From Bacillus sp. FJAT-44742 (lineage in GTDB: Bacteria; Bacillota; Bacilli; Bacillales; Marinococcaceae), in NCBI RefSeq assembly GCF_002797315.1, contig NZ_KZ454936.1:1735133-1799132 (forward strand): a stretch of DNA of 64,000 nt, read 5' to 3'. The notes beneath the pieces were generated by a model. That model was not told the origin of the DNA and ran no database searches. It worked only from the letters and a program-made list of their open reading frames with translations. Position 1 is the stretch's first letter, and each line of letters opens with the position of its first letter. The position numbers and the translations under genes are program-made. Below, piece after piece: positions 8,951 to 18,570 of this stretch.

Positions 8951-8987
8951 AAAAACACCTCCTCATAAAAATTGAGGAGGTGTTTTT
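8951..8987. terminator. Bidirectional intrinsic terminator
   Basis: AAAAACACCTCCTCA pairs with TGAGGAGGTGTTTTT around a short AT loop. It lies between the convergent genes 8617-8829 and 9015-10148 and serves both. Confidence 0.9.
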
Positions 8988-9014
8988 ATAGTTGATTTAA
9001 TTTTTATCAGGTCC

Positions 9015-10148
9015 TTATGGTCTCATTAAGCCTACCCTTGCTTTGCTGGAACTGGGCCACTTTGCCCAGTCACTGTATTTTAGTTCTCTCTCAGCCGATT
9101 CAGTCTCCAGTCCCTCTTTTTCTTTTTTTAGAGACTCTTTATTCTTCTTTGGCAAATACACTTCATGAATCTCATCTTTATCTTCTTTTATTTTCAGAAG
9201 CCCCTTCTCTTCATCCTCTACATTGAACTCTGGTTCTGCTCCTTTTTCTAAGGAAAATTTTATTTCATGAGGTACATAAAAGGTTGAACCTTCCTCTGAG
9301 GAGAACTCTTTTCCTTTAGGTAGTGTTTCTTGGTCATATGCCTCATACCCATAATCTAATAACTTTTCTGTGTCCTGATAACTTTGCTCAGCCGTTCCAC
9401 TCTTTAACACTACAGCAATCAGTTCATGTCCGTCTCTTTCGGCAGCTGTTACGAGTGTAAACCCTGACATTTGGACAAAACCATTCTTCACGCCAAACGC
9501 TCCCTCGTAACGCCAAAGCATGCGATTATGGTTGTAAATGTCTGTTTCCCACCCTTCACCGTTCCATTCCATTTCTTTCGTGGAAACTATATCTCGAAAG
9601 TCATCATTTCGTAAAGCATACCTTGTGATTTCAGCCATATCATAGGCTGTCGTATAATGGTTTTCATTAAAAAGTCCGTGGGGATTTGTAAAGTTAGTGT
9701 TTTCAACATTTGTCTTTTTCCTTACAAACTCATTCATTTTCTTTGAAAATTCTTCTTCACTGTCTGCAATATGTTCTGCAATTGCATGACCCGCGTCGTT
9801 ACCTGAATTAATCATTAACCCTTGAACCAATCGCTGCAAGGAAACTTCCTCGTCTTCTAGAAGATAAACACTTGTTCCTTCCACCTCAGTGGATTCCTTA
9901 CTAATGGTAACCGTTTCTTCGGGGTCTGCCATTTCCAGTGCCATGATTCCCGTAACTATTTTTGTAATAGAAGCAGGATACATTTGATTATGTCCTTGCT
10001 CTTCGTATAATACCTGGCCTGTTTTACCATCCATTAACAGAGCAGCTTCACTGTGAAGCGTAAGATCTTCCTGAGCGAAGGATTGAAATGATAAAGAAGT
10101 TGATAGTGTGATTAAAAATAAGATTCCGACTAGAATTCTTGCTAACAT
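9015..10148 (-). CDS. D-alanyl-D-alanine carboxypeptidase, serine-type (DacF/DacB-like)
   Basis: Low-molecular-weight penicillin-binding protein of 377 residues that trims the terminal D-Ala of peptidoglycan stem peptides outside the membrane. A signal peptide covers residues 1-26 (ending SFA-Q). The peptidase S11 motifs are S60-ITK-K63 and S115-G-N117. The third motif is K221-N-G instead of the usual KTG. The C-terminal region from about 285 is acidic then Lys/Glu-rich. The open frame extends to 10274, but ATG 10148 has GAAGGAG upstream and starts at the signal peptide, so I prefer it. Whether it acts in vegetative growth or sporulation is not evident. Confidence 0.85.
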   Translation of the reverse strand: MLARILVGILFLITLSTSLSFQSFAQEDLTLHSEAALLMDGKTGQVLYEEQGHNQMYPASITKIVTGIMALEMADPEETVTISKESTEVEGTSVYLLEDEEVSLQRLVQGLMINSGNDAGHAIAEHIADSEEEFSKKMNEFVRKKTNVENTNFTNPHGLFNENHYTTAYDMAEITRYALRNDDFRDIVSTKEMEWNGEGWETDIYNHNRMLWRYEGAFGVKNGFVQMSGFTLVTAAERDGHELIAVVLKSGTAEQSYQDTEKLLDYGYEAYDQETLPKGKEFSSEEGSTFYVPHEIKFSLEKGAEPEFNVEDEEKGLLKIKEDKDEIHEVYLPKKNKESLKKEKEGLETESAERELKYSDWAKWPSSSKARVGLMRP

Positions 10149-10646
10149 GCGCGTGATGTCTCCTTCTCTTTTTTGTTTTGAGATAAAAGTAAATATGATG
10201 GACCCTATACAGATAATTGTTTTACAGGCGTGAGAATTTTTTCTATAAAGCTCAATAAAACAAAACCTTCTCATACTATTAATAAATTAAAAGTATGAAA
10301 AAACTGTGAAGAACGAAAACCAATAGGGCATACATGAATTTTTGATTGTCTTTAAAATAATTCTTTCAACGTGATAAAATTTGCAGAACCATGTCAAATA
10401 ACATTTTACACTTTTATATAAAAAGTAAAAGAGCAATAAACATGACCTAACAACTTTTACATCACTCACGATTTAAATGATGTTTTTACTTACGCTTTTC
10501 CACCCAGGCATAAAAACGTCACTTCGCAACCCCTTTTGTCTACTAAACTAGCTGCTTCCACGAACGAAAGCAGCCATTGCTAATTACTATTATCTAGTAT
10601 TACTAATGTATTATTTCCACAAACTTTCGTCTCAATACTTTTGCTT
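10149..10646. other. Intergenic region without a supported gene
   Basis: About 500 bases of AT-rich sequence. The only structure noticed is a seven-pair hairpin at 10551-10574 (GCTGCTT/AAGCAGC) without a T run, downstream of the DUF3298 gene. It should contain the carboxypeptidase promoter, but I could not fix it. Confidence 0.5.
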
Positions 10647-11267
10647 CTATCCTCTCATCCTTGCTAAAGGACCTTCTTTATTTATGATATCGTCAAGCTT
10701 GTAAATAGGAATGGGAAACATTGGATAGCCTGCATAACCAGGGCTGATTGAATACCTCTGAAAAAAGATGACAAGGGATTTATCAGCGATATAAAAGTCC
10801 TGGTTTTCACTCACTGTTACAGGAGTTTCAAAGACCGGTATTTGAAGCTCTTCTATCTGCTCATTAACTAACAAGGACAGTCGTTCAGTGTACGGACTCC
10901 CTGGTAAAAACAGATCCTTCAGTTCGTATTCTTCTCCTGTCTGTAAATCAAAGGTGAGAGAAGAAAATGCACTTGCAGGATGTGCCATACCAGGCATCAT
11001 GGCTTCACTACCAAGAGTAAGACTCAAAACATTTCTTTGCACATTTTTTATTTCAAAGTAGCCATTTACCGATGTTTTTCCCCAATGAAGGTAACCTAGT
11101 TCAGCGAAGCTTTGAAGAAGCTCTGCTACTTTGCTCGTAATCTTTCGGTTCATTGTTTGTTGGGTAAAGAATGAAGGGACGCCAAACAATTGAGGAAAAT
11201 AAACCACAGACAAGGGAAAGTTCCACGATACGGTGACCACTATAGGAGGAACAGGAAAGGAATTCAT
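10647..11267 (-). CDS. DUF3298/DUF4163 (RsiV-C-like) domain protein
   Basis: Protein of 206 residues without signal peptide or membrane helix. The N-terminal part (residues 10-90) resembles the DUF4163 strand pattern (NGYFEIKNVQRNVLSLTLGS). The C-terminal half carries DUF3298 hallmarks: TFDLQTGEEYELKDLF, then FYIADKSLVIFFQRYSISP and FPIPIYKLDDII. The same fold occurs in the extracellular part of RsiV and PdaC. Here it is free-standing, in the form usual for Bacillus proteins annotated only by domain. ATG 11267 follows GAGGTGA; the frame opens one codon earlier with TTG. The function is unknown. Confidence 0.72.
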   Translation of the reverse strand: MNSFPVPPIVVTVSWNFPLSVVYFPQLFGVPSFFTQQTMNRKITSKVAELLQSFAELGYLHWGKTSVNGYFEIKNVQRNVLSLTLGSEAMMPGMAHPASAFSSLTFDLQTGEEYELKDLFLPGSPYTERLSLLVNEQIEELQIPVFETPVTVSENQDFYIADKSLVIFFQRYSISPGYAGYPMFPIPIYKLDDIINKEGPLARMRG

Positions 11268-11692
11268 CAAATCACCTCATTGTACATGAATTCTTTTAAA
11301 GGTATTCAGGGACATGAGAAGATATTTCATTTCCTTATTTACTATGGGGTAAATTTGTTTTTAAAAGCTCATGAATCATCTTTTATATTTTTTTCGTCGG
11401 TGTAAACCGATCCCTTTTAAAACCAAGAGTTCGCTACTTTATTTACTCTTCATTCCATATTTCCGCCCGATTGTTGAAAATCTTTTATCTTGCCTACTAT
11501 CGTTGTACTGTGGAGCGATCTTAGAGGGGTAGCACTTTAATAAAGTTATGGATGAGTTATACACTTGAACTTTTTGATTAATGCTATTAAAGTATATATA
11601 CAGTGAAGGACTGTCATTAATAATGAATAAGCTCAATATTTCCAACTTTTATTTTCAGGAACACAGTTTCCTTTGAGAAAGGGTTCAGATAG
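11268..11692. other. Intergenic region without a supported gene
   Basis: About 425 bases between divergent genes. I see no convincing promoter, hairpin or coding remnant. Confidence 0.5.
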
Positions 11693-12697
11693 ATGATAAA
11701 AGAAAATTTTTGGCATGAGTTGCCTCGTCCATTTTTTGTATTGGCACCGATGGAAGCGGTGACGAACGTCGTGTTCCGTCATGTTGTCAGTGAAGCCGCT
11801 AGACCTGACGTGTTTTTTACAGAGTTTACAAACACAGAAAGCTTCTGCCACCCGGATGGAATTGACAGTGTGCGAGGGCGTCTGACGTTCACAGAAGACG
11901 AACAGCCAATTGTTGCTCATATTTGGGGAGACAAGCCTGAAAAGTTCCGAGAAATGAGTATCAAAATGGCTGAAATGAACTTTCGTGGCGTAGATATCAA
12001 TATGGGGTGTCCGGCGCAAAACGTCGCAACGAAAGGGAAAGGATGTGGACTGATCCGACGCCCAGAGCTGGCAGCAGAAATCATCCAAGCTGCAAAAGCA
12101 GGCGGCCTACCCGTCAGTGTAAAGACCCGTCTTGGATATACGGAAGTTGATGAATGGCACGACTGGCTGAAGCATATCTTGGAGCAGGACATTACCAATC
12201 TGTCCATCCACCTCCGTACGAAAAAGGAAATGAGTAATGTTGATGCCCATTGGGAGTTGATTCCCGAGATCAAGCAACTTCGTGATAAAGTAGCGCCGGA
12301 TACGTTACTAACGATCAACGGAGATATTCCTGACCGACAAAAAGGATTAGAACTTGTAGAAAAATACGGCGTCGATGGCGTTATGATCGGACGGGGCATC
12401 TTCCACAATCCATTTGCCTTTGAAACAGAAAAAAGAGAGCATTCCAGTGACGAACTACTCGATCTATTGAGACTGCAGCTCGATCTTCATGATAAATATT
12501 CCGAAGAACTCGAACCACGGATTTTCAAACCACTCCGCCGCTTCTTCAAGATTTATGTTCGTGGTTTCAGAGGTGCGAGTGAGTTGAGAAATCGGTTGAT
12601 GGAGACGAACTCCACTGATGAAGTGCGCGCCATACTTGATGAATTTAATAAAGAGAAAGATGGAGTGAAAGAGCAGAAAGGATTTTCTGTTTCTTAA
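11693..12697 (+). CDS. tRNA-dihydrouridine synthase (Dus family)
   Basis: FMN-dependent enzyme of 334 residues that reduces uridine to dihydrouridine in tRNA D-loops. A TIM barrel begins with [10 protein letters not shown] (residues 16-25). The catalytic Cys106 is in NMGCP, Lys144 in VSVKTRLG contacts FMN, and H173-L-R-T replaces the usual HGRT. The phosphate site is in [10 protein letters not shown]. The C-terminal helical tRNA-recruitment domain covers roughly 250-320. The family normally has a Gly after His173, here Leu, and a Cys (118) at a position that is usually Ala, so it belongs to a divergent Dus branch. A weak AAAGGG precedes the ATG. Confidence 0.87.
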   Translation: MIKENFWHELPRPFFVLAPMEAVTNVVFRHVVSEAARPDVFFTEFTNTESFCHPDGIDSVRGRLTFTEDEQPIVAHIWGDKPEKFREMSIKMAEMNFRGVDINMGCPAQNVATKGKGCGLIRRPELAAEIIQAAKAGGLPVSVKTRLGYTEVDEWHDWLKHILEQDITNLSIHLRTKKEMSNVDAHWELIPEIKQLRDKVAPDTLLTINGDIPDRQKGLELVEKYGVDGVMIGRGIFHNPFAFETEKREHSSDELLDLLRLQLDLHDKYSEELEPRIFKPLRRFFKIYVRGFRGASELRNRLMETNSTDEVRAILDEFNKEKDGVKEQKGFSVS

Positions 12698-12705
12698 TTA
12701 GACAC

Positions 12706-12744
12706 TAAAAAAGAGAGAGGAGAGCTAATGCTTCCTCTCTTTTA
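12706..12744 (+). terminator. Intrinsic terminator of the dus gene
   Basis: AGAGAGGA pairs with TCCTCTCT, extended by A-T and G-U pairs, followed by TTTATT. It starts about ten bases after the stop codon. Confidence 0.8.
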
Positions 12745-12905
12745 TTATCTTAATACGGGGAGGCAACTTGATTTCACTGCCAATCTAATGTTTCAAAATG
12801 AGGCGTTAAAATAGGATAAGTAATCTAGTTAGGAGTCACTTTCAACTCCCATTTTGTTGTAGAGTGCCTATATTTTAATCTTGCATATTGTATTTGTTCA
12901 TTTAG

Positions 12906-12940
12906 AAAAAGAAAAACGTTCCTGCTCATGAGAGGAACGC
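12906..12940 (-). terminator. Intrinsic terminator of the polysaccharide deacetylase gene
   Basis: On the minus strand GCGTTCCT pairs with AGGAACG, followed by TTTTTCTTTTT. It lies 24 bases after the stop codon of the gene at 12964. Confidence 0.8.
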
Positions 12941-12963
12941 ATCCATTGAGGATTTTTACAATA

Positions 12964-13683
12964 TCATTCTTGAACTTCATATTTTAACAGTTCCGAGATT
13001 GTTACAAATTTATACCCTTCCTCTCTTAACGAAGTAATAATACCTTCTACTGAATTGAGAGATTCTCTTCTACTTTCATACATGACATGCAATAGAATGA
13101 TTGAGCCAGGTTCTATATTCTCTCCAACATGGTTTACAATTTTATTTGCATCATTAGCAATTTCGGGATAAGAATCAGGCTCGATATTCATATAAATCGT
13201 ATTTCTATCTTGCTTGGATAGATAATACGGCAACAAAACTAACCTTCTCCCAAAAGGTGGACGGAAAGTGATTTCTCCCTCATAACCGATTTGTCGTATT
13301 AGCTCATCCGTTTTATCTATTTCAGCTTTAATAAATGATGGAGATTTAAAAACCATTCTTTGATGGGAATAAGAGTGATTTCCAATTTCATGTCCTTCTT
13401 GCACGATTTTACTCGCATCTTCAAAATATTTTTCAATTTCATAACCAGTTAAGTAGAAAGTACCTTTAACATTATGCTTTCCTAGTATATCTAAGATTTC
13501 ATGAGTATTTACCCCAGGCCCATCATCAAAAGTTAAGGCTACGACTTTCTCGTCTGTTTCTACACTAGTAACTAAACCACCAAAGAATTGGAACGATCTT
13601 GATTGAGATAATTCATTTATTAAATAACTGACAGCAATCGATAATATGATGATAAAGCTGCTGATTTTTATTATTTTTTTCAT
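12964..13683 (-). CDS. Membrane-anchored polysaccharide deacetylase (NodB domain)
   Basis: Carbohydrate esterase family 4 protein of 239 residues, probably acting on peptidoglycan or another wall polymer outside the cell. Residues 5-23 form an N-terminal membrane anchor. NodB motifs are TFDDGP (51-56; the Asp pair gives the catalytic base and a metal ligand), the metal site H103-SYS-H107, RPPFG (141-145) and the final LLH (H199). GGGGGAC precedes the ATG. All metal ligands are present, so it should be active. It stands alone with its own terminator. Chitin or sporulation-related deacetylases are alternatives within the family. Confidence 0.87.
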   Translation of the reverse strand: MKKIIKISSFIIILSIAVSYLINELSQSRSFQFFGGLVTSVETDEKVVALTFDDGPGVNTHEILDILGKHNVKGTFYLTGYEIEKYFEDASKIVQEGHEIGNHSYSHQRMVFKSPSFIKAEIDKTDELIRQIGYEGEITFRPPFGRRLVLLPYYLSKQDRNTIYMNIEPDSYPEIANDANKIVNHVGENIEPGSIILLHVMYESRRESLNSVEGIITSLREEGYKFVTISELLKYEVQE

Positions 13684-13899
13684 TTGTCCCCCATAATTAA
13701 ACGATATTCCACTTAATACAATGTTTCCTTTTCAAAAAAGGTATGCTGTCTTTCTTAACTCTAGCTCTTTTAAATTAACACATCCGATGTAGCAGCTTAT
13801 TATTACCATCCTTCATACGTATTATCAGCTCTCACCTGAGGAACCAGCTGGGCAATCTCCAGTATCTGATTTCTGCTTTCTCCTTTGCTCCCTTCCCAC

Positions 13900-14508
13900 C
13901 TATGTCTTTTTCCAATAGTAAATCGCCAGCTGGGTCCGATCGCGGAGCTCTAACTTTTCCAGTATTATCGACAAAGTGTTTCTGACTGTCCCTTCCCCAA
14001 TAAACAGCTGTTCCGCTATTTCCTTGTTGGCGAGGCCCTGGGCAACCAGTACAACAATGTCCTTTTCACGTGGAGTCAACTGCTCCAACCCTTCTCTTTC
14101 TGCCGGTTGGGTGAGCTGTTTCAGCACATCCGCACCTAAAATTGTGGAACCGGACATTAGGGCGCGAAGCTGCTGTGCCATGCTTGATACAGAGGTTGAT
14201 TTGATCACATACCCCTCTGCTCCAGCAGAAATGGCGAGCCCGATATTTTTTTCATCTTTAAAGGTTGTCAGCATCATGACACGAACTTGCGGCCAATTTT
14301 CCTTTATCTGCCGGGTGGCTTGAATGCCGTCCATAACTGGCATCTGGATATCCATCAGCACAATATCGGGCAGGTCCTCACGGCATAAGCTGATCGCTTC
14401 AGCACCGTTGCCTGCAGTACCATGAACCACCATATCTTTTTCGCGAGAAAGAAGCACCTTCAAGCTCTTGCACACAAGCGGATCGTCATCTGCAATTATT
14501 ATTTTCAA
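13900..14508 (-). CDS. Response regulator, NarL/LuxR family
   Basis: Two-domain regulator of 202 residues. The receiver domain (1-118) has the acidic cluster D7-D9, phosphoacceptor D53 in VLMDIQMP, the conserved Thr in LTT and Lys in VIKS. The LuxR-type helix-turn-helix (residues 139-200) reads LTPREKDIVVLVAQGLANKEIAEQL in several blocks. It lies 18 bases after the histidine kinase gene and is the last gene of an ATPase-permease-permease-kinase-regulator operon, so it probably controls that exporter in response to envelope or antibiotic stress. Confidence 0.9.
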   Translation of the reverse strand: MKIIIADDDPLVCKSLKVLLSREKDMVVHGTAGNGAEAISLCREDLPDIVLMDIQMPVMDGIQATRQIKENWPQVRVMMLTTFKDEKNIGLAISAGAEGYVIKSTSVSSMAQQLRALMSGSTILGADVLKQLTQPAEREGLEQLTPREKDIVVLVAQGLANKEIAEQLFIGEGTVRNTLSIILEKLELRDRTQLAIYYWKKT

Positions 14509-14526
14509 GTCCTGGTCCTCCTCCGT

Positions 14527-15633
14527 CTATTTTCTATCTAAAGGAAGTACACATATCAACCGGAATCCATCGCCGGCATCTGTAGTGATACTGCCGCCAA
14601 CAGCTTTTGCTCTTTGGCGGAGGTTTCTCAGGCCGACTCCGTCAAACCTTTTCCCCTTTCCATCTACCACCCCATCATTATAGACGGACATCCTCACGAT
14701 GTATGGGCTGATGTCCAACGTCACCTCGACCTTCGTTGGGTTAACCGCATGGCGGAAAATATTGGTCAGCCCCTCCTTTAAGCACGGGTAAAGAACAGTC
14801 CATAAATGTGAAGGCACAGTGGAAGTATCCCCATAAACGTGCAAACGGACAGCACATAACTCAAACCGGCGGCAGATCTCCTCCAACCCATCTATACCTA
14901 GTTCTTTGACAGGCTTCATGTTATGTACTGTTTCCCTCAGATGGAAGGCACTGTTATTGATTCGTTGCTGCGCCTGGGCGAACATTTCCTCTGAGGCGGG
15001 GTCCCCTTCTTTCCAGAGCTGTTCAAAAGCCTGCAAAGCCAAAACTGATGCGGTGAGTTCATGACCAACCTCATCGTGAAGCTGCTGGGCAATTCGATTC
15101 CGTTCACTAAGCTCTGCCATCCGCACTCCTTGTACATTCGCTGCAAGAAGCTCTTCTTTTAAGTTCTCCAGTTCGTACCGATCCTTTCGCTGCCGGTCTG
15201 CTTCCCGCTGGTATTTCTTTGTCTCTTCCCTCCAGCCGCCGATAATAGCCCCAGTCACCCCTGCTTGAATGAATACAGTAATCAATGATAAAGTCACTGC
15301 TTCTGGAAAAACAAAGACGAATATAATTACGGGAATACTACACCATAAACATCTGGCTAAAAAAGCTTCGAACAGCGGCAGAGCCAGTAAGAAAACAGCC
15401 GGAGGCCAAAAGATAAATGCAACGAAGCAGGCTGCCTGGTCAACGAGGACCGCCGATTCTGGCACATTGAACCTCCAGCGGGCTATGGACATGACTGCAA
15501 GAAACACTAGAAGGATTATACCAGCTTCACTGCCATCACTTCTGAGCCATAGCAGGAAAAGCAGTAGTAACCCCAGGCTTCGGCAAATAAGTACAACTGC
15601 TCCTGAAGTCCATTTCTCCTTAAGATCCATCAT
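14527..15633 (-). CDS. Sensor histidine kinase (HisKA_3 type)
   Basis: Membrane kinase of 368 residues, partner of the regulator at 13900. The N-terminal 135 residues carry about five to six hydrophobic helices with very short loops, an intramembrane-sensing design. A coiled linker follows, then the HisKA_3 motif RNRIAQQLHDEVGHEL with the phosphorylated His near residue 186, and a HATPase domain ending in GVGLRNLRQRAKAVGG. I prefer ATG 15633 with AGAGGAAA upstream; a GTG at 15645 would lie directly on the ribosome site. Intramembrane-sensing kinases beside ABC exporters usually detect membrane-active antibiotics; LnrJ is the closest Bacillus model. Confidence 0.87.
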   Translation of the reverse strand: MMDLKEKWTSGAVVLICRSLGLLLLFLLWLRSDGSEAGIILLVFLAVMSIARWRFNVPESAVLVDQAACFVAFIFWPPAVFLLALPLFEAFLARCLWCSIPVIIFVFVFPEAVTLSLITVFIQAGVTGAIIGGWREETKKYQREADRQRKDRYELENLKEELLAANVQGVRMAELSERNRIAQQLHDEVGHELTASVLALQAFEQLWKEGDPASEEMFAQAQQRINNSAFHLRETVHNMKPVKELGIDGLEEICRRFELCAVRLHVYGDTSTVPSHLWTVLYPCLKEGLTNIFRHAVNPTKVEVTLDISPYIVRMSVYNDGVVDGKGKRFDGVGLRNLRQRAKAVGGSITTDAGDGFRLICVLPLDRK

Positions 15634-15682
15634 TCTCGCACACACTTTCCTCTAGTTTCTGCCATCTATTATACCAAATGTC

Positions 15683-16369
15683 TCAGGAAATCCTTCTTCT
15701 GCTTCCTAAAAGCAAAAATGCTGCACTGAACAACAGCATCATTACTAAAGGCACAGCCAGTTCTTCCACTGGCACATCAAAGGAAACCACCCGCATCGCT
15801 TCCGCTAACCAGTATGTTGGAATCACCATGACCACGCGCTGGAGAACTTCAGGCATTAGTTCCACCGGCCACATGACTCCCCCAGTCATGGCCATAAGGA
15901 CAATCACACCACTAACCACAGCAAATGCAGTTTCCTTGTTATGGAAAAGTGAAATCCATGCTAAAGCAAACCCTAAAGCTGTCAGTGTAAAAAATGAGTA
16001 GATTATAAACAGAAGGACTGGTGATGGAATATTATTCCCATGCACAATCACACCTGTTAAAACAGCAGCAATGTTTACCAAGGTCAGAATGAGAAAATAA
16101 GCTAACAGGTTTTGCAGCAAGTATTGAAAATGAGTTATCGGTGCAATACTTAGGCGAAGCAATGCTTTGTCGTAACGGTCTTGCATGATGATACCAGCAA
16201 GTTTAGCAGCAATAAACATAAGCAAAATGCCATAGTATTGAAAGCCAAGTGGAATGGGAGGCCATTCCCCCTCAGGAAGAAACATCACTCCAACCGGCAG
16301 GATAAGCAGGAAAAGCAAATTTGATCTCTTGCGGAAAAAACGTTTAAAAACAAAGGTAAAGATAGTCAT
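15683..16369 (-). CDS. ABC-2 type transporter permease, short form
   Basis: Membrane subunit of 228 residues with about six helices, second permease of the operon. It begins with a basic FKRFFRKRSN segment typical of ABC-2 permeases and contains the GGVMWPVELMPEVLQ loop after helix 5. Its start overlaps the end of the preceding permease gene by four bases. LnrM and LnrN in B. subtilis are about 385 residues with a large extracellular domain; this protein lacks that domain. Its 3' end lies 49 bases before the kinase gene. Confidence 0.8.
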   Translation of the reverse strand: MTIFTFVFKRFFRKRSNLLFLLILPVGVMFLPEGEWPPIPLGFQYYGILLMFIAAKLAGIIMQDRYDKALLRLSIAPITHFQYLLQNLLAYFLILTLVNIAAVLTGVIVHGNNIPSPVLLFIIYSFFTLTALGFALAWISLFHNKETAFAVVSGVIVLMAMTGGVMWPVELMPEVLQRVVMVIPTYWLAEAMRVVSFDVPVEELAVPLVMMLLFSAAFLLLGSRRRIS

Positions 16370-17103
16370 AAAAGCCTCCGTTTTCCTAGATAAGAAGATG
16401 TAATCAAGAGAATGATAGAAGAAACAAGCAAGATTCCAATGCTAATGATTCCTTTTTCCAGGTTTCCTCCTGCCATGCTGGCATACGCCATGTTTTCTCC
16501 AAGGGAAAGGGGGTTGCCATAGGTAGACAGAAAGTTGAATACCAGGTTATCTGGCAATGGGAACCATACCCCTGCCACCACCAAAACAGCAATACCGTAT
16601 GTTGTCCCTAATCTATCCGCCGTTTTGTATTTCTTAATGCCTAATACAAGGTTCAAAAAGACAAGTTGGGAGAAAAGTGCAACCGCTGTCAATGTTAATA
16701 AGATAAAGAAATGATTGCCCCAATCAATACTGTACATAAACTGGGTGTACAAAATAATGACGTAACCTTGAAGGATATTAAAAATTGTACTCGTCAACAA
16801 GATGGATACTGCATGCCACTGTATTTCAATTGGCAAAGAATACATTCTCCATCTTGATGAGGACAGGAGATCCTCTTTTATATATTCCATCGTATAAAAA
16901 CCGCCAAATAGCTGGAAGGCAAATATAATCGTAAAGGCAACTTCTGCCTTTACTAATATTCCAAGCTGCTCATTCACCGCATCGTCAGCTAAAAAGCCGA
17001 GCAATGTTATTAGCGCGATAGGAGTTAATAGTAAAATAGCAAAACCAACATAGTTCCTTAACATCCTGCGGAACATAAAATAGCTGGATCTTAAGATAAT
17101 CAC
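16366..17103 (-). CDS. ABC-2 type transporter permease, short form
   Basis: First permease of the operon, 245 residues with about six membrane helices, paired with 15683-16369 as a heterodimer. It lacks the long extracellular insertion of LnrM-type proteins. The ATG overlaps the ATPase stop codon by four bases, so translation is coupled. The substrate cannot be inferred from the permease alone. Confidence 0.78.
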   Translation of the reverse strand: MIILRSSYFMFRRMLRNYVGFAILLLTPIALITLLGFLADDAVNEQLGILVKAEVAFTIIFAFQLFGGFYTMEYIKEDLLSSSRWRMYSLPIEIQWHAVSILLTSTIFNILQGYVIILYTQFMYSIDWGNHFFILLTLTAVALFSQLVFLNLVLGIKKYKTADRLGTTYGIAVLVVAGVWFPLPDNLVFNFLSTYGNPLSLGENMAYASMAGGNLEKGIISIGILLVSSIILLITSSYLGKRRLL

Positions 17104-18047
17104 TTTTCATTCCCTCCGTCCCGGAGCTGCTTTCCTGTTAAAGTTAAAAATACATCTTCGAGTGTAGGCTTATCCGCTGTTACAGAATGGATTCCGCCAA
17201 ACTTTTTTGCAACAGTAAGCGCTCTATCGAGGGTCCCGGCCCCTGCCTGGGAGATGATCTGAATCTCCTTCCCTGTTTTCGATACTTGTTTCACCCCATC
17301 GAGTTTTCGCAGCTTTTCTAAAAGCTCATCATCTGGCTCAGCTACCTGAAGTTTGATTTTTTCTTCATGGTGAATTTTTTCAACCAGCTCATCGATTGTA
17401 CCCTGGGTAATAATATGACCCTGGTCCATGATCACGACCCGTGAGGCAAGATTCTGAATTTCCTCCATATAATGGGTAGTATAAAGGATGGTTGTCCCCC
17501 GATGGTTCAATTCACGGATAGTCTCGAGGATATGGTTTCGAGATTGTGGATCTATCCCTACAGTCAGTTCATCCATAATCAGAAATTTCGGCTCGTGAAC
17601 AAGAGCACAGGCAATGTTGAGCCTTCGCTTCATACCGCCGGAAAATTTATCCGGAAGCTTATTGGCATGGTCTATAAGCCCAACAAATTTAAGCGTTTCT
17701 TCCACACGTTTTTTTAATTCCTGTCCTTTCAAACCGTAAATTCCACCGAAAAACTCCAGGTTTTCCTGTGCCGTTAAATCGGTAAATACGGATATCTCCT
17801 GTGTTACCAGTCCAATTTCACGCTTGATATCGAGTAAATTAGCCTTCTGTTCCTTGTTGAACACGCGAATGTCACCAGAATCTATCTTTATAATTCCAGC
17901 CAGGGCATGTATCAACGTGGTTTTTCCAGCTCCATTAGGGCCCAACAACCCTAAAATCTCACCTTCAGCAATTTCAAGGTCCACATAATCCAACGCTAAA
18001 TGTGAACCATACCGCTTCACTATGTTTTCCATATTGACGATTCCCAT
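17100..18047 (-). CDS. ABC exporter ATP-binding protein (LnrL-like)
   Basis: ATPase of 315 residues heading the operon. Walker A is [12 protein letters not shown], the Q-loop is GLVTQE, the signature is FSGGMKRRL, and the switch His lies in TTHYMEE. The Walker B region reads LIMDELTVGID, where the almost invariant Pro after the catalytic Glu is Leu (CTG codon). A C-terminal 90-residue extension is the DUF4162 type found in drug and linearmycin exporters. ATG 18047 has GGAGGG seven bases upstream; a TTG one codon earlier is the only alternative. The gene content matches lnrJK-lnrLMN of B. subtilis, but the order is swapped. Confidence 0.85.
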   Translation of the reverse strand: MGIVNMENIVKRYGSHLALDYVDLEIAEGEILGLLGPNGAGKTTLIHALAGIIKIDSGDIRVFNKEQKANLLDIKREIGLVTQEISVFTDLTAQENLEFFGGIYGLKGQELKKRVEETLKFVGLIDHANKLPDKFSGGMKRRLNIACALVHEPKFLIMDELTVGIDPQSRNHILETIRELNHRGTTILYTTHYMEEIQNLASRVVIMDQGHIITQGTIDELVEKIHHEEKIKLQVAEPDDELLEKLRKLDGVKQVSKTGKEIQIISQAGAGTLDRALTVAKKFGGIHSVTADKPTLEDVFLTLTGKQLRDGGNEK

Positions 18048-18540
18048 CAACTTACCCTCCCAGATAGTATATGATTGATATTTTTATCTTAAAGAAAGGC
18101 GATTATAATGAGTAGTTACAAATGTAATGTTTGAAAGATAGGAGCTTGGTGAAGCTTAGGTTTTATAGCTTCCTACACTGTAGTAATAGGTTATTAAGCA
18201 AAGAAAACATAGCCGAGCATTCTTTGGATAAGAAGTGTATTGGTAGGACCAAAACGGAAATTTACAATTCAGCACCTCACAGGTACAACACGTACTATTT
18301 CTTTCACTCCTTTGTTTCCAACTACCAATTTAATATTGAATCTTAAAAAGATAAAAAGAGTTAAGGACATTTGTAGTAACTTTTTTTGAATTACTGTACG
18401 CTTCTTGTGCCATTGGGATGAAGAAGGAAGGTGTTCCACACTATATTTAGAAGAATAATATTATCGAAGGTTTTTTTTAAACAGGCAATACAGAAAGGAC
18501 TATGAGGAGATAAATTTATTGATATATAAGAATCATCCAA

Positions 18541-18570
18541 AAAAACACATAAAAAAAACATGTGTTTTTA
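18541..18570 (-). terminator. Terminator-like hairpin downstream of the YhaP-like gene
   Basis: AAAAACACAT pairs with ATGTGTTTTT around a nine-base A-rich loop, with T runs on either side. It is about 320 bases past the stop of the gene at 18892 and is the only structure I can support in the 840-base interval 18048-18891. Confidence 0.5.
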
